A stretch of DNA of 64,000 bases from Phytomonas francai. Taxonomy: Eukaryota; Euglenozoa; Kinetoplastea; Trypanosomatida; Trypanosomatidae. A program made the translations under genes and the position numbers. Numbering within the stretch: position 1 is the first letter of the stretch; each line of letters begins with the position of its first letter. This document shows, in pieces, positions 29,701 to 39,647 of the stretch. The notes beneath the pieces are model-generated. The model was not told the origin of the DNA, ran no database searches, and saw only the letters and a list, made by a program, of their open reading frames with translations. Location: NCBI GenBank assembly GCA_001766655.1, contig MJCC01000002.1, positions 219,050-283,049 on the forward strand, written 5' to 3'.

Positions 29701-32689
29701 GTTTCATCCGTGTTACAGAAAGCATCTCTGAGGGCGAGGCGCCGCAGACCCTGAAGTCCACATCTCTAGACGCGGTCGTTTCGCCGGAGGGGCCTGAATT
29801 TGAGGGAGTGGAGACCCGCAGCAATGCCGACGCCGGTGAGGATACGGAAAGGGCAGCGGGTGAGGGGCGCAAGACGCAAACAGACGGGCCAGCTGAACAG
29901 GCAACACACCTGATTCTGCTCTTCGGGGCGGGATGGCATCCTGGTATGCGGCGAACCGTTGATTCTCTGAAGCAGCTGGTTCGGGGTTCCGAACGCGATG
30001 GGCATCTCGCCGGTCCCGACGAAACAGTCTGCGAGCGCATGATAGGTTGCACGAATACGACTTCCGATTTGCACAGCGACTCAAGTGAAATCTTCAAGGC
30101 AGCATTAGAGGTGAAAGGGGCTGAAATCGGCAGTAGCGAGTTGAACTCTGCTATATTTAAACCCAACAGTATCAGCCATCTTGACGAGCAGGAGCGCCCG
30201 ATCTCACGTGTCGAGAGTGACTCAACCACATTAGCTAACGGTAACGGAGTCCACAAACTGTGCTTCACACCCGACATAGCCTCCAATAGCTCGCGGAATC
30301 CTTTTGGAGTCCTTCATTACCCATTTGGTGGGGGGTTTGTACGTCAGGACAGTGAAAATCGGGAGAAGGGCGTCGATAACAGGGCAGGTTTGCAAACAAC
30401 GACGAATCTCTCCTGCCATGGGAGCGATCCACGAAAAATTCAAGTTCTCTACCTTAGCGCTGATGAATCCATTGACGAGCTTCGCGCCACGCTTGACCAA
30501 ATGCCACCAACATGGCTATGCATTTCCCCGCTTATACAGCCTTACGAAAAAGACGCTAGCCGCAGCCTGATCGAGTTCGCCGTTGAACTGTTTCAGGTAA
30601 ATTGTTTTCCGCGCCTGGTGGTTCTCGCGGCGAACAATCGGAAGACATCATCAACTCTAGATCGTGAGCTACGGAACTTTAATACCAAAGAATCGGACAA
30701 AATTCAGCCGCTGACGCTCAATTCTGAGAACACGGACATCAACAGTTCGATGCGGTGCGATCAAGCATGGATTGTGTTGCACAGGCATGGTGAGTCAAGA
30801 CTTTTCAGCGATCCGGAGGGTGTGGAGTTTCCATGGCTTGACGACATCCATTCTGGGGTACCCGACGAGGTGTTGAAAGCATCATCTTACTTTCCTTGTG
30901 AGTCCCTTGACAGTGGGGGGAAATGTGCGTTTCAGTTTGATGCATCCGAAGACCACCGAGCCGATAATTTGACGAGCAGCAGCAGTGACGATGATGATCA
31001 TGTGGAGAGCAACAGACACGATGAGCTTAGTTACCGAGATCCTCGCTTCCTTATTCAGTTCGCAAATATAAAGGAGATGGTGGTCCAAAAGGCTTACTTT
31101 CCACCTCTACGTCTCTTCAGCAGCGCCATAGACCTTCCTTTTTTGCTTGAAAAAGGTGGCTTCTTTGTAGTGTTGGGCTCGACGGGGTCTGTTGATCCCG
31201 TCATTCACCGTCGTTGCGTGAGGAAACTTAATAAAGCGCGTAGCTGGCTTTATGTGGCGATTGAAAAGCGAAAAGAGGAGCTATGGGCGTCCCATTACCG
31301 GGCTTTGAGCACGGGTGAGCAACCCACCCGCCTTTCGACATCTCTGTCGGTGCCGTGCACGTTATGTACGAGCCCTTTATTAAACACGATGCCGATAGAA
31401 GTGGGGGATAAGGCACAAGGGGAAGGAAGCTCATCGCCGCCTTTCACAAGTGCACCTTCTCCGATCAATGCGTCTAGTTGTGTTAACAGCAGCACCGCGC
31501 ATACGACTCCGATGAAAGGCGTCCAGATGCATCATGAATTGCACGGGGAAATTCCTCGCCAGCAGATTATCCCGAGTGTTTACTTTTACGATTCTGTTTT
31601 CGGTTTCACAGATAGCGATCAAGCGTGCGAAGGGTCGTTGCTCAACCTCTCCAATGACACTATCAAATATACAAAGAGGTACGACGCGCGTACGGATAGC
31701 TATTTTAAATGGAATAAGCGGGATTTTGAACTTTTTCAGGAGTACATTCTAGCGCCCATTATTGATCAGGATGAGAGGCAGTTGCCGCCGTTCGAAGGCG
31801 AGTTCTTTCTCGCGTGTGTTCGCTTACCGCACCGCACGACCGCTGTCCTGCGGCGCCGCTTTTCTGTCGATCCGCCCCCCGATTCCAACGCCAACCCCAG
31901 TCCGAGCGCCCTTGGTAATGCGGCCTCGACGATAGGGGGGGGGGGCAACCACAACCCCGTCGTGGGGCTCAGCGGAGGTCGCCCGCGTCCGCCGCCTCCG
32001 GCCCCCCTCGCCGGGCAGAAGCCGCCCCTGCGCCAATCCGCCATCGGCGCAAGCCGCCCGCCGCTCACCCCCTCCCTCCCCCCGGGCACCCCGGCTGGGA
32101 CTCCTGTTACGGCTGGGACTCCTGTTACGGCTGGGACTNNNNNNNNNNNNNNNNNNNNNNNNNNNNNNNNNNNNNNNNNNNNNCTGTTACGGCTGGGACT
32201 CCTGTTACGGCTGGGACTGCTGTTACGGCTGGGACTGCTGTTACGGCTGGGACTGCTGTTACGGCTGGGACTGCTGTTACGGCTGGGGCTGCTGTTACGA
32301 CTGGGACTCCTGTTGCGACTGGGGCTGCTGTTGCGGCTGGGACTGCTGTTACTGTGGCTGCGGTTCCTTCACACGGGATGGCGTCAAGTCCCTCCAAGGG
32401 GACGGGAGGCGCGGGGCACGCCGGTGGGGGGGCCGGGGGATCCGGCCCCGGGGACGAGGCCGCGGCCCTGGCGGCGTCGACGGGGAGGTCTTCTCCGGGT
32501 GGGGCAGCGGTGGAGGGCACGGCGGCGTGTGGTGGTGGCCTGTGCACGCCGGCCTCGAACTGCGCTCGTGGTTCTGTAAATGAATCGGAAAAGGTGGATG
32601 ACGCGCCGGATTCCCCGGTTCTCCCTTTGACCTCGCTTAGCACTGTGAAGCAGTTTTTAACAGAGCAAATTCTTTCGTGGATGGAGTAA
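26751..32689 (+). CDS. Giant protein with three apparently degenerate thioredoxin-fold domains, about 1980 aa (gap inside)
   Basis: It starts at the first in-frame ATG (26751). The true stop is TAA 32687-32689: after the 45-N gap the repeat sense VTAGT continues in another frame and ends there, not at 32579. Three regions look like tryparedoxin/nucleoredoxin folds. Region 1 (about 195-520) has KYVLLFLTSPDAQ and the cis-Pro strand WPAVVLLDPDG (Pro483). Region 2 (about 1050-1370) has THLILLFGAGWHPGM (Trp1062), cis-Pro FPRLVVL (Pro1287) and DPEGVEFPW ending at Trp1362, nearly the tryparedoxin tail. Region 3 (about 1465-1655) has GGFFVVLGSTG and IIPSVYFYD (Pro1608). None has a CxxC active site, so redox catalysis is unlikely; a scaffold or binding role is inferred. 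Long Ser/Thr/Pro-rich linkers separate the regions. Near the C terminus, (P/A)VTAGT hexapeptide repeats precede a Gly/Ala-rich tail. The function is unknown. Confidence 0.7.
32096..32350 (+). repeat. 18-bp coding tandem repeat, (P/A)VTAGT
   Basis: Units of CCT/GCT-GTT-ACG-GCT-GGG-ACT repeat on both sides of the gap and degenerate toward the 3' end (AVTTGT, PVATGA, AVAAGT). The copy number is uncertain because of the gap. Confidence 0.85.
32139..32183. other. Assembly gap (45 N) of wrong length
   Basis: The repeat phase on either side requires a missing length of 1 plus a multiple of 18 bases. Forty-five does not fit and causes an artificial frame change. Confidence 0.85.
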
Positions 32690-33257
32690 GGCGTAAACTG
32701 AGAAGTCTGCATGAAGTCTGCTTTCTTTCCTGTGAAGTGATTTATATTTATTCCCGAACTACCAACGGAATAGGATTTGTTTTCATTTACGTTTTTTCCC
32801 GTATTTTTAGAGAGAAAAAGTTTCCTTTCAGTACGTCTAAGGAGGGGATCTAGGATGCAATCCGATGCTTGCCGTAAATGTGCTTAAGATTCGTAAATCT
32901 TTATAAAAAGGTCCAATGTGTCGAATTCCAATAGATAAGCGACCTTATTATAGGCTTGAATGACTCGCTTATATTTATAGTCCTCTTGAGGAAAATAAAA
33001 TATGCAGCATCAGCATAGACCCAATCACCCATTTTCACTCGATACCTGTGCATAAATTTGCCAAAAGGAGACATTATTCATTCGGATTAAGAGCAACAAA
33101 AACAATGGATATTCAGTTTTTGTGGATGTAAAAATTAAAAAGCATTACAGAAGCACCAAAATACGGGGATAAAAACAGGATAATTTCATATATTTTTCTT
33201 CTCCTCTCGAATTTATCGCTTTTTAATCAAAACAGCACTAATAAAGGTAGTAGTAGA
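32690..33257. other. Spacer before the EI24-like gene
   Basis: AT-rich, no gene seen. The pyrimidine tract at about 33190-33222 is followed by AG at 33234-33235, which would leave a 5' UTR of only about 22 nt. Confidence 0.5.
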
Positions 33258-34640
33258 ATGGACAACGCAAAGGTCCTGTTTTATGGCTTTCTTTTAGGTT
33301 TTATTGAAAGCCTGGGGATACAACCAACTCGCCAGGCCACTTCGTCGTCATCGAATTTTGCTTCGGTGCCTCTTTTTAGGAAGGAAACCGCGATAAGCGA
33401 TTTTCTTGAGTGGGATCTTCAACTTATGCCATCATGGTGGCTGCTGGAGCGAGATCACCGGCTATGGCGTTTAATGCGCAAGGCGGTGCGCGTTAACTTT
33501 CTGGTATTACTGCTCAGTATATTTCTATCCTTTTGTACAAGCCTTATCGCACGTTTGGAAAACTTCTTTCGTGCTGCCTATGGTCGATACACATATGAAT
33601 TTAGCACCCCGACGTCGACGATCCTGTCATACTTCTTGTTTCGATTACCTTTTCATGGTGCCCGGGGGATTCGCGCGTTGCTTTCTCTTGCTGGACAGTG
33701 GCCGTTGTACATCACCCTGCAGCTTGTGGGTGTGATGTGGTATAATCAAATCTACTCGGAGGTGTGGTTGATTCGAAAGGGGCTGTTGCTGAAGCCGCGT
33801 AGTTTGCCAAAGGGAACCTCTGTGGTGGATAATTACGACTCGCTAGATGAGGGAAAGGCTCGAGCCGCGCCAATTAAGATTTCTGATTTGCCTTCTTTAT
33901 ATTCTTCTCCTCTTGCGAAGGGGACGTTAGGGCTTGTGTTGGTGATCTATCGATTGTTGCAACACTCCGTACGCCTTACGGTGTTGCTTTTGATACGCAA
34001 AACGCCGCCTACTTCTCCAACACAGTGGCTGATGGGGGACCGAAAGCGCTTTGCAAGCATGATAGGACGCGCTTCTTCGCTAACAGCGCACCTGGAGATC
34101 GTAAGCGAGTCGGTCTTTAAACTAGTTGCCACCTCCGTTTTTGCATTCTGCTCTGCAATATTCGAAAAGGTGCTCGGGGGATTGCCCATTCTACCTTACT
34201 GTGGCATTTCACTCGGTACGATCGTTGGTTTTGTCATGAACAGCTTCCTTTATAGCTTTTACGTCTTTGATTACCGCTACGCGCTGCAACTATCGCCCAC
34301 TCCAAGCTCGCGCCTAACCTTAGTCGAGCAACTTGAGCACTTTGGAGAGTGTTGGGCATACAATATCGGCTATGGTAGTAGTATGACGTTGCTTTCGTAT
34401 ACCTTAACGTTTTTTTTAGGCCCTGTGGGATCGGTTTGTATTGTTTCCGTCATCTATGCGTGGCAGGTAGCTTGCTCAGGGTATGCAAGACCGATCTCAA
34501 GCCCGTGCACGTTCCATATATTTCTTCCTTGGTTTGAAATGTTAGATTTTATAAAGCAAAACCTAGGACTCCTCTGGCGCCTTGTAGCAGTTGCATGCTT
34601 ATCAGTTTTGCCACTGTGGTATATATTTATTTCCAACTAA
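33258..34640 (+). CDS. EI24-like multi-pass membrane protein, 460 aa
   Basis: The C-terminal half resembles the EI24 (etoposide-induced 2.4, PIG8) family. After hydrophobic helices comes FLYSFYVFDYRYALQLSP, then LVEQLEHFGECWAYNIGYG, and a final hydrophobic pair containing FFLGPVGSVCIVSVIYAWQ. This matches the EI24 pattern in which a tyrosine-rich YxFxYRW-like segment precedes a final TM block. Six or more hydrophobic segments are visible (about 75-95, 150-170, 215-240, 285-310, 325-345, 380-405, 435-455). EI24 proteins sit in the ER membrane and are needed for autophagy in animals; an ER location is likely here, the autophagy role inferred. The N-terminal 70 residues are family-specific. The start is ATG 33258. 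Confidence 0.7.
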   Translation: MDNAKVLFYGFLLGFIESLGIQPTRQATSSSSNFASVPLFRKETAISDFLEWDLQLMPSWWLLERDHRLWRLMRKAVRVNFLVLLLSIFLSFCTSLIARLENFFRAAYGRYTYEFSTPTSTILSYFLFRLPFHGARGIRALLSLAGQWPLYITLQLVGVMWYNQIYSEVWLIRKGLLLKPRSLPKGTSVVDNYDSLDEGKARAAPIKISDLPSLYSSPLAKGTLGLVLVIYRLLQHSVRLTVLLLIRKTPPTSPTQWLMGDRKRFASMIGRASSLTAHLEIVSESVFKLVATSVFAFCSAIFEKVLGGLPILPYCGISLGTIVGFVMNSFLYSFYVFDYRYALQLSPTPSSRLTLVEQLEHFGECWAYNIGYGSSMTLLSYTLTFFLGPVGSVCIVSVIYAWQVACSGYARPISSPCTFHIFLPWFEMLDFIKQNLGLLWRLVAVACLSVLPLWYIFISN

Positions 34641-35178
34641 GTAACACACCAGCATTGACTTGGTTTTCATCGTCATAAATATACCACTATTGTTACCCTC
34701 ATTCACTAAATGATATGTGTGTATGAATGAAGACATAGAGATGAGGAAAGCGGGAGGGTGTATAATATCATTATGTTTACTTTTTTTTCCTTTTTACGAG
34801 GTACATTTTTAGATTAACGTTTTACTGATACAATACCGTAGTTTACTTGTGTGCTGTTCATAAGAACTTACAAACTGCTTCCTACACAATGTCCCCTTTG
34901 GCATTTAAAATTATGCCTGCATCTATATTTATACATCGTGCAATATATTCAGATGATTTATTTTCTTTATCAAGTGCTCACTAGTGATTGAGTACGCGGA
35001 TGAGGCTATTTTTGTCTACCCTAAGGGTGCTCTTTACATTTGTAGACATTGTTCACTATTATCTTATGTACTTTTATAATTTTCTTTTTAGACAAGGGAC
35101 AAATTTCTTCCACTTTAAAGGATAACACCAATATCGAAGATAAAAGGAAACCCACATTCAGAGATAAATTAGCTAGCA
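34641..35178. other. Spacer, AT-rich
   Basis: No gene seen. A T-rich tract ending in TTTTTAG, with AG at 35090-35091, is a candidate acceptor giving a 5' UTR of about 87 nt. Confidence 0.5.
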
Positions 35179-37257
35179 ATGAAAGACAGTTCGCCCCCTT
35201 TTAGGCCACTAGTAAGGGTGCATTTGAGGGCCCATTCATCTTTCTTGCCCTTTTTCATAGCCTTTCTTCTTGCGACCTTGCTATTAGTATCCGCAGAAAA
35301 TACAGAACACGCACGGGTATCTTCAAACAACTCACCAAATACCGTGCTAACAACTCAGATGCCTTCCAACACCATAGCACCTCTGTCCTTCTCGGGAGGC
35401 AGCGATGACCCAGTTAATCCTAGCCATTCACCGCATATTATACATCGAACGATTTCTTCGACTGCTATAAATCCACGAAACCATTATACGCTTAAACTCC
35501 GAGAGAAAATTGTTGAAATCTATGGCAGCAATTTGACGGTATGGGCGCCACCGCCGCTAATAAAGGTGCACACCCCATGTCTTAAATTTGGGCTTTCTTG
35601 CCCGCCCGAATACGTGAAGTTTTTAGAGGATACTCTTCGTCAGGCACTTCATGAAAATGCTACGGGAAACGCGAGCTTCAAAGAAGGCTGCGATATCGCT
35701 TCGTTGGACGTCAGGCGTTGGGTTTTCACTGGAAGCTGCGCTCCGGGTGGGACTGCAAGCGAGGCTACGGAGGAATCGTATTCGAATTCCTTATCCGCGG
35801 ACAAAATAGACCATATAGCGGGCTTGGATTCAACGAAGAATGCAATAAAGAAAGAGGATACAAAATCACCACCAGCCCGTTCAACTGTATCCTTTCCGGG
35901 CTGTCCAGGGTGTAAATTGGGGGATCTTACCCTTCTCGAGAATTTACAACAATACGTGCGAGTGCTGGAGAATAAACTTGCGCAGGTTCGTCGTGCGAAA
36001 TGGTATAATGAAGCTTCTGAAGTGCATCAACAACTTCGTAGTCAAACAGGAGATACTGAAAGTCCTTTCATACCAAGGAAATACGCAGCCTGGATTTCTC
36101 GAATCCTTCTGGAAAGGACCGGCGCTGTACGCTATACACGATGCGCGCAGCAAAGAATCAAGAGATGGCTAATTGATATGTTTCTTATTATTGATTTGCC
36201 GCTTACTTGGCTTTTTTTTTGGGTTTTCGTGCGTTTACTTCCATGCACGGGGATGGTAGCGTTTGGGGTGTGGGTGTGGGCAGACATGCCATGGCCTGAC
36301 AGCGTGATAGCGCACGTGCTAAACCTTCCAAAAAAATCGCCGAAAGTGTGTATAGAAAACACATCAGAAAAGGATTCCGATGGTAATGCAACTAAGCTGC
36401 CCGGATCGCACTTGAAAGCATCGAATTTGCATGAAATTCATGATACTTTCGCTGCCGAAGTTGCTTCCGCACCCTTAGCTTGTTCACCTAGCCCAGGAGC
36501 GAATGGGGAGGTTAATCAAGCAGAAAGAATAGAGACATCAGTAGAGCCCTCAACATCGGAGAATGGAAGGGGCTCGATGTTGAGCCCCTTATTAGGTTCC
36601 AATAGCGAGCAGAATAGGTTTGTGGGAGAAAAAGGATCCACTAACCGCGAATCGTGTGCATTGCAAACCAGACATGAGGAACCGCTTAATATTCTTGATC
36701 ACCAGATACGACCTTTGACGAGCGAAAGGAATGCTGCCTTGCAAGCGCGTCAGCATCGTCGCCAGGTTGCCGTTTCCTTTACCCTGATGGATGATTTCTT
36801 TAGCATCGATTCGACCTATTTTTTCCTTCTTAGGGTGCGGCTTGCGTTGTGTTTGCTTACCTTGCTCGCGCTTCTTTGGTGTGGGTTTGAGTGTTATCGG
36901 CATGTGCATCGTCTTTTGGCCTATGGGAGCGATCTGCGAGGGTGGTCAGGCATCAATAGCAGCGGTGCACAGGATTATCGCGGGGGTTGGATGCGGATGA
37001 ACGCACTTCATCTTCAAATTTCCTCCGCCATTTCCGCCTCGACGCGCGTGGCTGGAAGGTTTCTTCAACGATTGTTGCCCTCTTGGCTGTCGGCTTCGAT
37101 AGGGCTGTATGTGTTGTATTCTTTTCTTGGTTCGGTCGTCCTGGTGGCATTTCGGGAAACTTTTAGCGCCTTTCAAGAACTGCTAGAGGCGGAAAACGAG
37201 TCTGCTGTACGGCAGATACCTATTCTACGTCTTGATCCTATGGATGAAGTGGAATAG
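35179..37257 (+). CDS. Secretory-pathway membrane protein, unrecognised, 692 aa
   Basis: No family recognised. The N terminus has a basic region followed by a hydrophobic stretch (about 24-39, FLPFFIAFLLATLLL) and VSAEN, fitting a signal peptide or anchor. A probable luminal region follows, with N-glycosylation sequons and a short coiled coil (about 250-285, LLENLQQYVRVLENKLAQV). Hydrophobic segments lie at about 334-365 (IIDLPLTWLFFWVFVRLL onward), 545-570 (LRVRLALCLLTLLALLWCGF) and 635-660 (SIGLYVLYSFLGSVVLVAF). A polar, low-complexity loop (about 375-530) separates the first internal TM from the later ones. It lies next to the EI24-like gene, but nothing shows that they act together. Confidence 0.7.
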   Translation: MKDSSPPFRPLVRVHLRAHSSFLPFFIAFLLATLLLVSAENTEHARVSSNNSPNTVLTTQMPSNTIAPLSFSGGSDDPVNPSHSPHIIHRTISSTAINPRNHYTLKLREKIVEIYGSNLTVWAPPPLIKVHTPCLKFGLSCPPEYVKFLEDTLRQALHENATGNASFKEGCDIASLDVRRWVFTGSCAPGGTASEATEESYSNSLSADKIDHIAGLDSTKNAIKKEDTKSPPARSTVSFPGCPGCKLGDLTLLENLQQYVRVLENKLAQVRRAKWYNEASEVHQQLRSQTGDTESPFIPRKYAAWISRILLERTGAVRYTRCAQQRIKRWLIDMFLIIDLPLTWLFFWVFVRLLPCTGMVAFGVWVWADMPWPDSVIAHVLNLPKKSPKVCIENTSEKDSDGNATKLPGSHLKASNLHEIHDTFAAEVASAPLACSPSPGANGEVNQAERIETSVEPSTSENGRGSMLSPLLGSNSEQNRFVGEKGSTNRESCALQTRHEEPLNILDHQIRPLTSERNAALQARQHRRQVAVSFTLMDDFFSIDSTYFFLLRVRLALCLLTLLALLWCGFECYRHVHRLLAYGSDLRGWSGINSSGAQDYRGGWMRMNALHLQISSAISASTRVAGRFLQRLLPSWLSASIGLYVLYSFLGSVVLVAFRETFSAFQELLEAENESAVRQIPILRLDPMDEVE

Positions 37258-37604
37258 TTATGCATTTGTTAAGAAAACACTCCATGGGCCTGTATATTTA
37301 TTATTTTTTTAATTATTTGATTGACGCAAATTTATTTGTTGTTTCAACTTCATAAGTAATTAAATATATTTTGAGGTGCTAATGCCACTTTAGAATTAAT
37401 ACACTCTTATGAATTAGATTATTACTCCCCCCTTTTAAAAAAGACTAGTAGAGTCAAGCTAGTTGACGGACTATCGATGGGACAGGCTAAGCACATAATT
37501 CATATACCCCACATTCAAGTCAATAGGTCTTACAACAAGAAGTGAGGTCAGACAAAGGAAATAAATAAAAATAAAAGCAATAAATATAATATACGCATAT
37601 AAAT
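37258..37604. other. Spacer, AT-rich
   Basis: No gene seen. A short C/T tract at 37422-37436 is followed by AG at 37442-37443, a candidate acceptor with a 5' UTR of about 161 nt. Confidence 0.45.
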
Positions 37605-39152
37605 ATGAATTCCAACAGAATGGAGCAGATTACTGTTTATACCGACATTAAGTGTCCTATGTACCTTGAGGTAATAAAAGAATATGCAACACGCCTATGC
37701 CCTTCCAAAACGAACATTGTTTCACTTACTGCATCGCCTGACGACCCAACTCCTTTTCTAAAGTACTGGGTCAATGAAGCTCCGAGAGAGCTCACTAACT
37801 TATCGACTTCGACTACCTTTATGAATGATTTTGAGTGCTTTATCACCGGTAATCAGGATATTCGCTCAGGCGAGGTGATTTACGCACTTTATCAACGTCA
37901 AATGCCTGTTCTCGCGCTTCTTATTGATGCTGATCGTGAAGCTAATCAAAAAACTCCTCTTTTATCTACGGATAACATTCCTACTATGTATACTTCTCAT
38001 ATTCAGGAAATTCTTTACCACTCGCGGTACCCAACAGATTATCATAGCGAAACTCCTTTAGATTCGGTGGAAAATACGATTGAATCATTTTTCCGTTTTC
38101 CTCCTCAGTTTGGTCGTATGATCGCGATAGAGTCGGAACTTCCATCTATATTTAACTCTTTTTCTTCTGGAAAGGCAATGGAGGATTCTTATTCTCCTTC
38201 AACTAGACTGCAGAATACCCAGTTGCTTTCTTCTGTAATCGCAAACGTTGCTTTCTCCTACATACGCGAGGAACTCGGGCATAGCGGGGATGCGGTAGAT
38301 TCCATTAAACTTACAGGTATTTGGGAGGAGATCTCGAAAAATAATCCTGATTTTTGCGGTTTGGACAGAATGGAGAAGGTGGTGGTGCTTCGATCCGACG
38401 GCTATCCGCTCTCAGGCCTTCCACCTCGCACTACGGCCTTTATGCCTTCGCCTTTGCCAGCTTTCCATCATCTAAAGGATTGTTTTCAATATCCCTTGTC
38501 TAATACAATGGGGTTTCATGGGGAAAAAAAGGATTTTGCTACCGAAATGAGAGCGCTTTCCAACTTTCTTGAACAGAACCCTCACCTTTATAGCTCATTG
38601 TGGATCTTTGAACGATATGGCAATCGCCGGATGATGCGATACCTTCTTCAACGCGGCTATATTCTCATTATTCTGGATCATATGTCAAGCGCTTTTCACA
38701 CAATACACAAATGCCTGAAATTTTCTGAAAAAGGTGAAAGTGAGGGCCCTTTGCGTGCGACGTCGGACGGCAAGGTCTTGAATGGCAAACCTCAAAAAAA
38801 TGCACGGGAATTGAGGGAGAAGTTTGATAAGCTTAGCTCTACTCTCATAAAATTTGAAGAGCATTGGATAGAGATGCCAATGCCTTCAGCGGTGGTCTTT
38901 CTTTCATGTGGAACCGATAACAGTCGCTATAGAGTGAGGCTTAATGGAGATGATATTAGTTCGGATTGTTGGATCTTGAGTGCACTCGATTCTTACTATA
39001 ATGGCCACATAGATGAACTCGAAAAATGCGTGAAATGTGATCTAATTGAGACGCGGCTATTTTGGAAAGGTTTGGTGAATCCGCGCGAGCTGGAGCTCGT
39101 AAAGTCCCTTCGGGAATACATCTTGGAGTGCATTAAGCATTACATTCGTTAA
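37605..39152 (+). CDS. Unrecognised soluble protein, 515 aa
   Basis: No family recognised. It starts at ATG 37605 with a second in-frame Met at codon 6, which could equally be used. The N terminus (QITVYTDIKCPMYLEVIKEYA) looks like a beta-alpha start reminiscent of a glutaredoxin-type fold, but there is no CxxC. The rest mixes predicted helices and strands with no repeats, signal peptide or TM segments, so it is probably globular and cytosolic. Residues about 262-295 (DGYPLSGLPPRTTAFMPSP) are Pro-rich. The coding sequence is distinctly more AT-rich than most genes here, with many A/T third positions. Confidence 0.75.
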   Translation: MNSNRMEQITVYTDIKCPMYLEVIKEYATRLCPSKTNIVSLTASPDDPTPFLKYWVNEAPRELTNLSTSTTFMNDFECFITGNQDIRSGEVIYALYQRQMPVLALLIDADREANQKTPLLSTDNIPTMYTSHIQEILYHSRYPTDYHSETPLDSVENTIESFFRFPPQFGRMIAIESELPSIFNSFSSGKAMEDSYSPSTRLQNTQLLSSVIANVAFSYIREELGHSGDAVDSIKLTGIWEEISKNNPDFCGLDRMEKVVVLRSDGYPLSGLPPRTTAFMPSPLPAFHHLKDCFQYPLSNTMGFHGEKKDFATEMRALSNFLEQNPHLYSSLWIFERYGNRRMMRYLLQRGYILIILDHMSSAFHTIHKCLKFSEKGESEGPLRATSDGKVLNGKPQKNARELREKFDKLSSTLIKFEEHWIEMPMPSAVVFLSCGTDNSRYRVRLNGDDISSDCWILSALDSYYNGHIDELEKCVKCDLIETRLFWKGLVNPRELELVKSLREYILECIKHYIR

Positions 39153-39647
39153 ACCTCACTCTCCCTCGCCCCTTTCCCCTCTGCCAGTGTATTTTTTTTT
39201 GTATTCGCTGTTCTTTATTTGTTGTTGCTCTTGAAGTTGGTGCATCGCATACATAGGTTCGAAGGCAATACTAATGCTTTTACCATCTCTAGAACGATTT
39301 TAGTTCTTTTAACTGAGGGCAAAGGAAGGTATCCATCTTTATAAAATTTACGGAATACGATATTAATGACTACGTATTCCGACGCGCTCACAGGTGATCT
39401 AGATGAAGTAATTTATATATAACAATTCATTTTAGAAGACGTATCGGTACTATTTTCAACACAAAGTACTTGCCATTTAACCTGTATGTTTATCCGATTA
39501 GCCAACCGATTTTCCATTTCTTTTCAGTTTAAAATAGTTAAGTTTGGGAATCAATTCCTTTCGCTGTACTAATATATAAATGTATATTAGTACATTTGTG
39601 AACTAGCTTATCACTAAGCATCCTTTTTGCACTTTTAAAGAGCTAGC
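39153..39647. other. Spacer before the Yju2-like gene
   Basis: AT-rich with no gene seen. A pyrimidine tract ending TTTTCAG, with AG at 39526-39527, is a clean acceptor candidate giving a 5' UTR of about 120 nt. Confidence 0.55.

Noticed and set aside
32184..32579. Leu/Arg/Gly repeat C terminus of the giant Trx-like protein
   Set aside because: Results from the wrong gap length; the VTAGT repeat sense lies in another frame and ends at 32689.
39256..39266. GGTTCGAAG resembling a tRNA T-loop
   Set aside because: No matching acceptor, D or anticodon stems in the surrounding sequence.
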